Part shown: in pieces, positions 48,248 through 56,350 of the stretch
How the letters are laid out: every line of letters starts with the position of its first letter
Position numbering within the stretch: position 1 is the first letter of the stretch
Assembly: GCA_002353825.1 (NCBI GenBank)
Contig: DEKJ01000025.1
Span: forward strand, 1 to 56,391
Length of the DNA: 56,391 bases
Direction: 5' to 3'
Source: Prevotella sp. UBA2725
GTDB taxonomy: Bacteria; Bacteroidota; Bacteroidia; Bacteroidales; Bacteroidaceae
The notes under the pieces: generated by a model
Seen by the model: only the letters and a program-made list of their open reading frames with translations
Database searches by the model: none
Told to the model about the DNA's origin: nothing
Translations under genes and position numbers: made by a program

Positions 48248-50242
48248 ATGACTATGGAAGAAAAAGAGAAAAAGAACACTGGCCTGGAGCGCCAGAGAGA
48301 CATCCTTGTCAGTGCCCTTGAGCGTGCACTGAAGAACAACGGCGTGCTTGTCAACGCCACACCGAAGCCTGCCCCGCAGATCTTGGGTAAAGACTACCGC
48401 ATTGCACCTGCCAACATGCTGATGATGGCGATGCATGCCGAGAACGGAGCGTTCAAGACCAACACGTACACTCTGTTTAATGCCGCCAAGCAGCGTGGCG
48501 AGGCCGTCAAAGGTCATGAGAAAGGTGTGCCTTTCACTTGGACCAACCGCAACGAGTATGTCAGCAAGGACAATGCCGAGGACAAGATCAGTCGTAAGGA
48601 GTACATGAACCTCCCCGAGGCTGACAAGGCCAAGTATGAGGTCAACCCACGCGAAGACACGTATGTGATCTTTAACGTTGACCAGACCACGATGCCGAAT
48701 GTCCACAAGGATGACTACAACGCCCTTATCGAGAAGTACGGTGTCAAGGAGACCGAGCTATCTGCCAAGGAAGAGAAGGACCAGCGTGCAGCCATCAACA
48801 AGAGCTTTGCTGCCATCAGTGAGAACCTCGTAGCCATTAAACGCGACGGCACGGGCGTGGCTCACTATGATGCGCAGAAGGACACCGTCTTCATGCCTGC
48901 CCAGAAAGCTTTCGACTCCTATGCCGATTATGTACAGGAGACAACGAGACAGGTTGCTCAGGCTGCAGGCATTCCCCAGCGACTGAACCGACAGGGCGCC
49001 GACTATGGAGGCCGTCCGCCTTCAGAGGATGCCAAGGAGCGTGAGATGCTTGTCGTCGAACTCGTTGCTGCCCATCGCATGCTTGAGCTTGGTATGCCAG
49101 CTAAACTCCGTCCTGAGACTGTGGCACATGGAGAGAGCATCATCAAGCAACTCAATGAGAAGCCCGAACTGACTGAGCAGATTCTGAAGGATGTGGCCCG
49201 TACTATCGGAATGATCAAGAAGGCCGAGAGCGGTGAGCAGATCGTCCGTCACGAGCGTCCTTCCGAGGACAGGCAGGAGCAATGGGCGAAGCAGTTCCCG
49301 ATGGACAAGGTGCCGGAAAGGTTCGAGCATATCGCCATGCTCAAGGATGACGAAGGAAAGTGGACACTTGTTGCCAAGCCTCAGAACGAACCTACCTTCG
49401 CCATCCATCCATCAAAGTCAGATGTCGGACTCTACTTCGATGTCATCAAGAACGACCATGACGAGGCCCATGTCGAGACCTTCCGCACCCAGTTTGCCCA
49501 GAAGCATTATGCAGAGTTGGCGAAGGACCCGTCTCAGGCTGTCAACATCTTCCGCAGCAACGCCTCGGAGGAGACGCTGAGCCGTATCAGCAATGTCAAT
49601 GCGTTCAAGACCCACGACTCAAAGATCCTCCTTGTCGCCTTCATCGACGGGGAGAAGCAGAAAGCCCGTGAGATCAGTCAGAACCAGTGGCAGCGCATGT
49701 TCCTCGCCGATGACAAGCGCGACTACAAGCTCCACATGGCTGCGACAATCTATGCCGACGTTCTTGCAAAGGAGAAACAAGTCAAGGAGCAACAGGCAGC
49801 CGAGAAGAAGCAGGAGGATCAGAAGAAACTGGAAGAACAGAAGAAACAAGACAAGCAACCAACCCTCGCTCCAATCCTCAAACAATTCTACGACCTCAAG
49901 AAGAAGCACCCCGATGCCATTCTGCTGTTCCGCACGGGTGACTTCTACGAGACCTATTCGAAGGATGCCGAGAAGACATCGAAGATCACGGGCACAACGC
50001 TGACGAAGAACATGAGACTTCAGGACAAGGACGGCAATGCGCTTGCCGTGACCGCCTTCCCTAAGCACAGTCTCGACACCTATCTTCCCAAACTCATCCG
50101 TGCCGGTGAGCGTGTCGCCATCTGTGACACGGTTGAGCCACCTAAGCAGCAAAAGGAAGAGCTGCAGAAGGTGGTGGAGAAGGTTGAACCGAAACAGGAG
50201 GAGACCCATCAACAGGAGCAGCACCGAGGAATGCATCGTTAA
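48248..50242 (+). CDS. ArdC-like protein with degenerate zincin and MutS domain I
   Basis: 664 residues from 48248 (48254 also possible). The N-terminal 270 residues follow the ArdC layout: FKTNTYTLFNAAKQRGEAVK, KYEVNPREDTYVIFNVDQTT, then VFMPAQKAFDSYADYVQETT and GIPQRLNRQG. Where ArdC has HExxH this has TTRQVAQ (about 230-236), so zinc catalysis is lost. A middle domain (about 445-510) contains LLVAFIDGEKQKAREISQNQ, like the repeats of 39314. After a Glu/Lys/Gln-rich linker, residues about 539-630 are MutS domain I (LLFRTGDFYETY; RLIRAGERVAICDTVEPP-like end). The tail is HRGMHR. Confidence 0.75.
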   Translation: MTMEEKEKKNTGLERQRDILVSALERALKNNGVLVNATPKPAPQILGKDYRIAPANMLMMAMHAENGAFKTNTYTLFNAAKQRGEAVKGHEKGVPFTWTNRNEYVSKDNAEDKISRKEYMNLPEADKAKYEVNPREDTYVIFNVDQTTMPNVHKDDYNALIEKYGVKETELSAKEEKDQRAAINKSFAAISENLVAIKRDGTGVAHYDAQKDTVFMPAQKAFDSYADYVQETTRQVAQAAGIPQRLNRQGADYGGRPPSEDAKEREMLVVELVAAHRMLELGMPAKLRPETVAHGESIIKQLNEKPELTEQILKDVARTIGMIKKAESGEQIVRHERPSEDRQEQWAKQFPMDKVPERFEHIAMLKDDEGKWTLVAKPQNEPTFAIHPSKSDVGLYFDVIKNDHDEAHVETFRTQFAQKHYAELAKDPSQAVNIFRSNASEETLSRISNVNAFKTHDSKILLVAFIDGEKQKAREISQNQWQRMFLADDKRDYKLHMAATIYADVLAKEKQVKEQQAAEKKQEDQKKLEEQKKQDKQPTLAPILKQFYDLKKKHPDAILLFRTGDFYETYSKDAEKTSKITGTTLTKNMRLQDKDGNALAVTAFPKHSLDTYLPKLIRAGERVAICDTVEPPKQQKEELQKVVEKVEPKQEETHQQEQHRGMHR

Positions 50243-50257
50243 TCAAGCTGGAACATA

Positions 50258-51835
50258 ATGGCAACATCAAGACAGCAATATATCGATCAGTATGCAGGGT
50301 ATGCCATGGAGCAGATGCGCCGCTATGGCATCCCTGCCTCCGTGACGCTCGCTCAGGGCATCATCGAGTCGGCAAACGGACAGAGCTATGTGGCTTCCAC
50401 GGCCAACAACCATTTTGGCGTGAAGGGAACATACAACGGCAACTATGTCCTTGCCAACGATGACCGTCCCAATGAGAAGTTCAAGAAGTATGACAATGTC
50501 GGCCAAAGCTATGAGGACCATTCCAAAGTCCTCATGGCAAGCCGGTATCAGAAGTACACGAAGAACCTCTCTCCCGATGACTACGCGGGTTGGGTGAGAG
50601 GCATCAAGGCGGGCGGCTATGCTTCCGACCCACGCTATGTGAGCACTGTTGTCAGTGTTATCGAGAGCAATAACCTTCAGCGTTATGACCAGATGGTCAT
50701 GGCTGAGACGAAGCAAGGGAACAAGCAGAGCAACGCAACGTCTCAAGTTCCCAATCTGAAGAGCACCGGCATGAATCTCCCCGAAGGCAATTACAGTATG
50801 CCCGTGAAGCGGGACTCCTTCATGCTTATCACCTCACCTTACGGCAAGCGCAAGGATCCGTTGGACAACAGCAAGACGGAGATCCATCATGGCATAGATA
50901 TCAAGACCAAGGGCGATGCCGTCCTTGCCACGGAGAACAACGGAAAGGTCATTGCCACAAACCACAATGAGAACAAGGCGGGTGGCAAGAGCATCACCGT
51001 CGAGTACACCCGTGCCGATGGCACCAAGACGCAGGTGCAGTACATGCACCTCTCCGAGATCAACATCCGCCAAGGCGATACCGTCAATGCCGGTCAGAAG
51101 CTCGGCGTCTCGGGCAATACAGGATCAAGGACCACAGGCGAGCACCTCCACTTCGGTGTCATCAACGTCTCTGCTGATGGCAAGCGTCAGTGGGTCAATC
51201 CTGCAGCCTACCTCGCCGAAATCAGTCAGAAGGGCAACCTCCGCATCGAGGCGCAGCACAATGGCAAGGATCTCTTGGCTCAATATCAAGCCGGTGGCAC
51301 AAAAGTCACGGAGCAGAAACAAGAGACGGAGCAGACACCTGAGAGTTGGATGAACAAACTCTTGTCCTCTCCCGACGCGGCTCTTGGAGGGTTCGGCAGT
51401 GGCGAAGGCCAGGGACTCACCGGTTCCTTGATGCACATGCTCATGCTCCTTCTCATGGTTGCCATGCAACAGGAAGGAAAGTCGAAGGAAGAGAAGATGC
51501 AGGCACTCACCGATGCAGCCGTTAACCGAAAGATAGATCTTTCGAGCATGGTCACGGGTCTGAAGTCTGCCGAGCTTTCTATCACGAACAATGACAAAGC
51601 GATCCTCACGACCTCCGACGGCAAGCAGCAGTACACCCATGAGCTCACGGAAAGTGAAAAGACCCGCATCTCTCAGATCCTCAGCAGCGACAGTGACGAT
51701 GCCACGAAGCGCCAGAAGATCAGTTCCATGGTCATGGCGATTACAGTCAGCCAGCAGGCCTCAAGGAACTATGAGCAGATAGAGACTCAGCAGAGTCAGA
51801 CCTTAGAGCTTCAGTCTAACGTTCAGCGAAAATAA
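50258..51835 (+). CDS. Glucosaminidase plus M23 endopeptidase fusion, no signal peptide
   Basis: 525 residues. Residues 5-150 are a GH73-type glucosaminidase (PASVTLAQGIIESANGQSYV with the likely Glu; NNHFGVKGTYNGNYVLAND; GWVRGIKAGGYASDPRYVST). Residues about 185-330 are M23: LITSPYGKRKDPLDNSKTE, HHGIDIKTKGDAV (HxxxD), VQYMHLSEINIRQGDTVNAG and TTGEHLHFGVI (HxH), all intact. The C-terminal ~180 residues are helical and unknown. No signal peptide is seen, so it must leave the cell by another route, perhaps the type IV channel. It resembles T4SS-associated lytic enzymes of Bacteroidetes ICEs. Confidence 0.9.
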   Translation: MATSRQQYIDQYAGYAMEQMRRYGIPASVTLAQGIIESANGQSYVASTANNHFGVKGTYNGNYVLANDDRPNEKFKKYDNVGQSYEDHSKVLMASRYQKYTKNLSPDDYAGWVRGIKAGGYASDPRYVSTVVSVIESNNLQRYDQMVMAETKQGNKQSNATSQVPNLKSTGMNLPEGNYSMPVKRDSFMLITSPYGKRKDPLDNSKTEIHHGIDIKTKGDAVLATENNGKVIATNHNENKAGGKSITVEYTRADGTKTQVQYMHLSEINIRQGDTVNAGQKLGVSGNTGSRTTGEHLHFGVINVSADGKRQWVNPAAYLAEISQKGNLRIEAQHNGKDLLAQYQAGGTKVTEQKQETEQTPESWMNKLLSSPDAALGGFGSGEGQGLTGSLMHMLMLLLMVAMQQEGKSKEEKMQALTDAAVNRKIDLSSMVTGLKSAELSITNNDKAILTTSDGKQQYTHELTESEKTRISQILSSDSDDATKRQKISSMVMAITVSQQASRNYEQIETQQSQTLELQSNVQRK

Positions 51836-51863
51836 CTTGTAAAACAATCAAATACGTATCAAC

Positions 51864-52502
51864 ATGATTAAAGCAGAAGTGAATGTAACCGGTACCATCA
51901 AGCGAGGTGCCGTCATCCGTAACGACCGACAGGGCAAGCCATATATCGGCTTTGTCCTGACAGTGAACATCCAGAATCGAGTGGGAGATATGATGCCCGC
52001 GGACATCTATGTCAGTATCCCGGGTGCCGATCAGGGCAGCTTGCAGCGCTACACCGAGGGCACGCGTGTCACCATCAGCGGAACAATGGAAGTCCGCAAA
52101 CGCAACGACAACCTTGTCTTCTACCTCGAAGCCAACTTCCTCGACGTAGAGGACGTGAGTTCGCTCGATGCCATCTCCGGCACGATGACGTTCCGTGGCC
52201 ATCTTAGGAACGAGAAAGTCTACGAGGAGCGCATGACGAAAAAAGGCAGACCTTACCTTCTTTTCTCCGCCTACTCATCCGAGAAGGTCGGTGAGGAGTT
52301 TGTCAGCACCTGGGTCAACTTCATGCGCTTTCCCGAGGTGGGTACCGGCATCGAATCCATCACACCCGAATGGATGACTGCCAAGGCCCATGTCCAGATC
52401 ACTGGAAGTTTCGAACTTGGCTTCTACAAGGGCAAACTGTCTCTCGCCAGTATCGTCAAGTCGATGGATCCTTATGTCAAACCCGAATATGTACAACACT
52501 AA
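51864..52502 (+). CDS. Two-OB-fold SSB-like protein
   Basis: 212 residues. Two OB-fold-like halves are seen: residues 1-95 (KAEVNVTGTIKRGAVIRNDR; RVTISGTMEVRKRNDNLVFY) and 100-205 (SGTMTFRGHLRNEKVYEERM; GRPYLLFSAYSSEKVGEEFV; VQITGSFELGFYKGKLSLAS). Both repeat the SSB-like order of strand, [T/R]G.[I/L], and a late [IS/TG][GS]xxEL strand. It probably binds single-stranded DNA during transfer or replication. It sits directly before the ArdC gene, a common pairing on ICEs. Confidence 0.75.
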   Translation: MIKAEVNVTGTIKRGAVIRNDRQGKPYIGFVLTVNIQNRVGDMMPADIYVSIPGADQGSLQRYTEGTRVTISGTMEVRKRNDNLVFYLEANFLDVEDVSSLDAISGTMTFRGHLRNEKVYEERMTKKGRPYLLFSAYSSEKVGEEFVSTWVNFMRFPEVGTGIESITPEWMTAKAHVQITGSFELGFYKGKLSLASIVKSMDPYVKPEYVQH

Positions 52503-52514
52503 AAGCTATCACTT

Positions 52515-53780
52515 ATGCCTAAGAAGAACTATACCCCGTCACCGAACGGCCAGTCAGCCGAGGACAGAGCACTCGACATCTTCGCCAATGCGATGATCGA
52601 GAAGATCCAGCATATCCAGTCCGACTGGAAGCAGCCGTGGTTCTCCGGCAAGACCTCCCAACTTCCTCAGAATCTCAATGGCCGACCCTACAACGGCATG
52701 AACAGTGTCATCCTCATGCTCATGCAGGAGAAGCATGGATGGGAGACCTCCCGTTATGCCACCTTCGACCGCATCTCGAGTCTGAACTATACCAAGGACG
52801 ATGAGGGCAAACGCCACCCCATACTCGATGCCGAGGGCAACAAGCTCCCGTTGGTGTCCGTCAAGAAAGGTGAAAAGTCCACACCCGTGATGATCACGAC
52901 GTTCACGGTCGTTGACCAGGACACAAAGGAGCGCATCAAGTACGATGACTACAAGCAGATGTCAGAAGAGGAGCGCAAGAAGTACAATGTCTATCCAAAG
53001 CTGCAGGTCTACAACGTGTTCAACATAGCACAGACTAACCTCAAGGAGTCCCGTCCGGAAATGTATGAGAAATACCTCGCTGAAGCCGAGGGCAGACGCA
53101 ATGGCACAGCCGAGGGTATGAAGGACTTTCCAGCTCTCGATGCAATGATTGAGAAGGATCTCTATGTCTGTCCCATCAAGCCGACCTTCGGCAACGATGC
53201 CTACTACAGCATTGCGAATGATGTCATCATTGTCCCCGAGAAGTCACAGTTTGTCGATGGCGAGTCGTTCTATTCGAATCTCCTCCATGAGATGAGCCAC
53301 GCCTCGGGCAGCGAGAACCGGCTCAACCGCATCAAGCCCGATGCCGGCTTCGGATCGGCTGAATATGCCCGTGAGGAACTTGTGGCGGAGCTCACGGCAG
53401 CGCTCGTCTCTTCGCAGAACGGCATGGAGAAGCATATCAAGACCGACAGTGCCGCTTACCTCAAAGGCTGGCTGAACTCGCTCCGTGAAAGTCCCGACTT
53501 CATCAAGACCACGCTGATGGACGTGAAGCGCTCGTCTTCTTTCATCAGCAAACGCCTCGAGGCTGTAGGTGAGAAGTTGGAGAAGGACGGATGGAATGCT
53601 GATTTCAGTGAGATCCGCCAGCAGAACAAGACCTTCTCTCCGGCGTTTGACCGCTCGCAGACTGCTCATCCGCGCCCACAGGCTCAGCAGCAGGAAGAGT
53701 CGCAGCAAGAAAAGACTGAGCAGAACCAGCAGGAGCAATCGGTAGCCAAAAGCACCGAACGTAGCAGGTTTCATAGATAA
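52515..53780 (+). CDS. ardC: ArdC-family antirestriction protein with zincin domain
   Basis: 421 residues. The N-terminal ssDNA-binding domain (about 1-160, with KQPWFSGKTSQLPQNLNGRP and MVSVKKGEKSTP-like SVKKGEKSTPVMITTFTVVD) is followed by a zincin domain. HEMSH (258-262) keeps both His and Glu, in FYSNLLHEMSHASGSENRLN, and the downstream third ligand region is REELVAELTAALVSSQNG. ArdC proteins protect incoming single-stranded DNA from restriction and in some systems travel with it. The tail is TERSRFHR, matching the (M/F)HR tails. Intact compared with the degenerate relative at 48248. Confidence 0.92.
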   Translation: MPKKNYTPSPNGQSAEDRALDIFANAMIEKIQHIQSDWKQPWFSGKTSQLPQNLNGRPYNGMNSVILMLMQEKHGWETSRYATFDRISSLNYTKDDEGKRHPILDAEGNKLPLVSVKKGEKSTPVMITTFTVVDQDTKERIKYDDYKQMSEEERKKYNVYPKLQVYNVFNIAQTNLKESRPEMYEKYLAEAEGRRNGTAEGMKDFPALDAMIEKDLYVCPIKPTFGNDAYYSIANDVIIVPEKSQFVDGESFYSNLLHEMSHASGSENRLNRIKPDAGFGSAEYAREELVAELTAALVSSQNGMEKHIKTDSAAYLKGWLNSLRESPDFIKTTLMDVKRSSSFISKRLEAVGEKLEKDGWNADFSEIRQQNKTFSPAFDRSQTAHPRPQAQQQEESQQEKTEQNQQEQSVAKSTERSRFHR

Positions 53781-53838
53781 GCAGACTGTAGAGAGTCCTG
53801 TTGAAGTTCTCTTCACCATCGAAGGCGACACGGCTGAG

Positions 53839-54774
53839 ATGTATTTCGGTCAGACACCTGTCCTTGTCGATATTGATACGGCCCTATATGTCATGAGACA
53901 GAAGGAGACGATGCCCGAAGGCAATGCTTGGGGAGACAGTTTTCCTGCTGTCATCAACCACACCAGTGCGGCAGTGGCAAGGAGTCATCCCGATTTCCAC
54001 GCTGCCAAGCATGGTGACTGGGAAGCTGCCCGAAGGCTCGTCAACGACCTTGTCAAGGAGGATAGGGTAGAGAAGGTGGCAAGCATGTTCCCCGATGCCC
54101 ACATCATCTATAACCACAAGATGAAAGGTGACGGCATCAACATGATCCCCGCAGCCTATGCAGCAAGGTTCGCAGTCATCGGCATGACGGTAGAGAATGA
54201 GATCATCGCCATCACGAATGTCAGTCACACCAATGCTTCTGACGTTCAGCGACTCAGCAAGCGCATGCGCTTTGAAGGTAAGGTGACACCAGGCAACGAC
54301 TATATCCTTGTCGACGACTTCATAACCTCGGGTGCAGAACTGAGAGATCTGAAGGATTATGTCCAGAGCCAAGGCGGCAATGTAGTCATGATGACGACCT
54401 TCGGCCATGGCGGATTCGGCAAGCTCAGCGACATCAGGATTGACGAGGACTACAAACAGCGACTCAGAGAAGCAAACATCACCAATCAAGACTTACGCAA
54501 ATATGGAATTGCATCAGAAATCGGCTGTCTCACCATCAGTGAAGCAGCCAAGCTCAGCAGAATGGTTAACGCCAGAGCAAAAGCAAGAACTAAGGAAATC
54601 ACAAGAGAAATGCAGACAGCAACTCGTGAACAACGAGGTGAGATGTGCGCTAAAACAATTACTCGAACGGAAAGGATACAAAGTGGGTCATATCAGCAAG
54701 ATAATGAAAGCCATTCTATCGTTATACCTACTCTCGGCAGTGGCTACAGAGGCATGCGCTTCGGTGTACGATGA
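53839..54774 (+). CDS. Phosphoribosyltransferase-domain protein
   Basis: 311 residues from the ATG at 53839. The PRPP-binding motif is DYILVDDFITSGAELRDL (154-171), preceded by a hydrophobic strand (FAVIGMTVENEIIAITNVSH). The frame is open from 53746 and reads protein-like before the ATG (VESPVEVLFTIEGDTAE), while the ArdC gene still runs in another frame to 53780; a longer or fused form is possible. The C-terminal ~70 residues overlap the next gene. A PRTase on an ICE could salvage bases or modify nucleotides; substrate unknown. Confidence 0.8.
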   Translation: MYFGQTPVLVDIDTALYVMRQKETMPEGNAWGDSFPAVINHTSAAVARSHPDFHAAKHGDWEAARRLVNDLVKEDRVEKVASMFPDAHIIYNHKMKGDGINMIPAAYAARFAVIGMTVENEIIAITNVSHTNASDVQRLSKRMRFEGKVTPGNDYILVDDFITSGAELRDLKDYVQSQGGNVVMMTTFGHGGFGKLSDIRIDEDYKQRLREANITNQDLRKYGIASEIGCLTISEAAKLSRMVNARAKARTKEITREMQTATREQRGEMCAKTITRTERIQSGSYQQDNESHSIVIPTLGSGYRGMRFGVR

Positions 54775-55900
54775 CGGCCCCACTTATTTGAAGAATGTCA
54801 CGGTCAGTTCCGGTTGGACATCCAACTGGTTCGTCGAAGCCAAGGGAGGAGCATCGGCTTTCATAGGTCAGCCAGTGGGCTGTGGTGATCTCTTCGACCG
54901 CATAGAGCCGACACTGCAACTCGGCATTGGCAAGTGGTTCACACCGGCTGTCGGCGGGCGCATTGCCTACCAAGGCCTCGAGTTCAAGAATGCCGAGCTC
55001 CGGAAGATGAAGTACCAGTATGTGCATGCCGACTTCATGTATAACCTCACAAGCTCTCTGTCACAGGATGAAAACGGCATCTCCCGTTGGGGTATTGTCC
55101 CGTTCGTAGGCGTCGGCATGATCCGCAATTCATCGGGAGAACCGATGGAATCGGGTGAAAATGTGCATGCTCAGGGCAACCATCCGTTTGCCTTCAACTA
55201 TGGCATCGCAGCACGGTACCATCTTGGTGGCAGAGTGCACCTCGGCGGTGAGGTCTCCGGCATCACGACCTTGCAGAACTTCGACTGCATCGGTAAGTCG
55301 GGGCATTTCGGTGACAACTTCCTCAATGTCTCTGCCGGACTTTCTATCACCATTGGCAAGAACGGATGGAAGAAGGTCATCGATGCAGCCCCGTACATCG
55401 AGCAGAACAAGTACCTCATGGAGCGGATTGAAGCCTCGAAGAAGGAGCTTGTATCAGCCAATAATCACGTTAAAGAAAAGAATGATTATAGTGGTCTTAA
55501 CTCATTGAAGTACAGAATGTCGTTGAATCAAACTGAAGACAATCTTCAGCAGAGTGACAGCACTGCCAACATCGCCATCGGCGTCCCGGTCTACTTCTAC
55601 TTCAAGATTAATACGGCTAAGCTCGTAAACAAGACGCAGCTCAGCAACTTGAAGGAGATTGCGGAAATCGCCAAGGAGAAGAATGTCATCGTCAAGATCA
55701 CGGGAGCAGCCGACAGTGCTACTGGATCCGTACAGACAAACCGTCGGTTGAGCATTGAGAGAGCCAAGTACATCGGCAGACTGTTAATCAAGTATGGCGT
55801 AGACAAGTCGATGATCAAGGCTTCGTCACTCGGTGGAATCGATGATTTTTCACCGATAGCAGCCAATCGGAACACCTGTGTCATCCTCCTAAGTCCTTAA
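54704..55900 (+). CDS. OmpA-family outer-membrane protein
   Basis: 398 residues from the ATG at 54704, where a signal peptide begins (KAILSLYLLSAVATEACASV). The frame continues upstream, overlapping the PRTase gene, and a longer start (for example 54503) cannot be excluded. Residues about 20-240 form a beta-barrel with aromatic strands (LGIGKWFTPAVGGRIAYQGL; FMYNLTSSL; IAARYHLGGRVHLGGEVSGI). The OmpA domain (about 295-398) has VPVYFYFKINTAKLVNKTQL, VKITGAADSATGSVQTNRRL and ERAKYIGRLLIKYGVDKSMI. It anchors to peptidoglycan and probably serves the mating envelope. Last gene of the operon. Confidence 0.85.
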   Translation: MKAILSLYLLSAVATEACASVYDDGPTYLKNVTVSSGWTSNWFVEAKGGASAFIGQPVGCGDLFDRIEPTLQLGIGKWFTPAVGGRIAYQGLEFKNAELRKMKYQYVHADFMYNLTSSLSQDENGISRWGIVPFVGVGMIRNSSGEPMESGENVHAQGNHPFAFNYGIAARYHLGGRVHLGGEVSGITTLQNFDCIGKSGHFGDNFLNVSAGLSITIGKNGWKKVIDAAPYIEQNKYLMERIEASKKELVSANNHVKEKNDYSGLNSLKYRMSLNQTEDNLQQSDSTANIAIGVPVYFYFKINTAKLVNKTQLSNLKEIAEIAKEKNVIVKITGAADSATGSVQTNRRLSIERAKYIGRLLIKYGVDKSMIKASSLGGIDDFSPIAANRNTCVILLSP

Positions 55901-56094
55901 TGAACATTAAAATTGTTAAAGCCCTCGCGTACGCGCGCGTCATAGGTTAGATTGTCTGCTTTCCGTTAAAAAGAAGTTGTTAAAGACAGTTGGAACTTTC
56001 AAGGGAATTTCCTACCTTTGCGACGGATTCAGAAATCCACTCATGGCGCCGTGAGGATGTAACACATTTCATAACCCTATAACACAACAAGATT
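55901..56094 (+). promoter_or_regulatory. Promoter region with palindrome and TTG-N20-TACCTTTG
   Basis: TTG (55990-55992) and TACCTTTG (56013-56020) have the ideal 20-base spacer. They drive the gene at 56095 with a leader of about 68 bases. Upstream, CGCGTACGCG (55926-55935) is a perfect palindrome in a GC-rich CG repeat, and TTGTTAAAG occurs twice (55913-55921 and 55977-55985). These could be operator sites; no regulator is assigned. Confidence 0.65.
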
Positions 56095-56322
56095 ATGGAA
56101 AAGCACAACACCTTCTTGGGTGAAGAGACAACCATCGAGGTCATGCAGGAGCAGCAGAAAGGCTGGCTCTTCTATGTCACTCACAACACACCGGAGCTCT
56201 TTGATGAGTACGAACAGTACTGCAAGGACGAGAATCTTGACGCTGAGAATGAAGAGTCTGCCAAGGCTTTCATGGACTACCGCGATCAGCTCTTTGAGGA
56301 AGCTATGGTAAACGATCTATAA
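56095..56322 (+). CDS. Small acidic ICE protein (paralogue of 39076)
   Basis: 75 residues. DEYEQYCKDENLD and SAKAFMDYRDQLFEEAM match DYKRFCKDEGID and ALAFMDFREELFEESI in the protein at 39076. The N-terminal part (FLGEETTIEVMQEQQKGWLF) is specific to this copy. A strong promoter precedes it. A new transcription unit therefore starts here; function unknown. Confidence 0.8.
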   Translation: MEKHNTFLGEETTIEVMQEQQKGWLFYVTHNTPELFDEYEQYCKDENLDAENEESAKAFMDYRDQLFEEAMVNDL

Positions 56323-56350
56323 CCCACCAATCATAACAACTCATAAAAAC

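Noticed and set aside
54407..54703. Start of the OmpA-family protein at 54407
   Set aside because: The signal peptide begins at 54704; a secreted protein would not carry a 99-residue charged extension before it.
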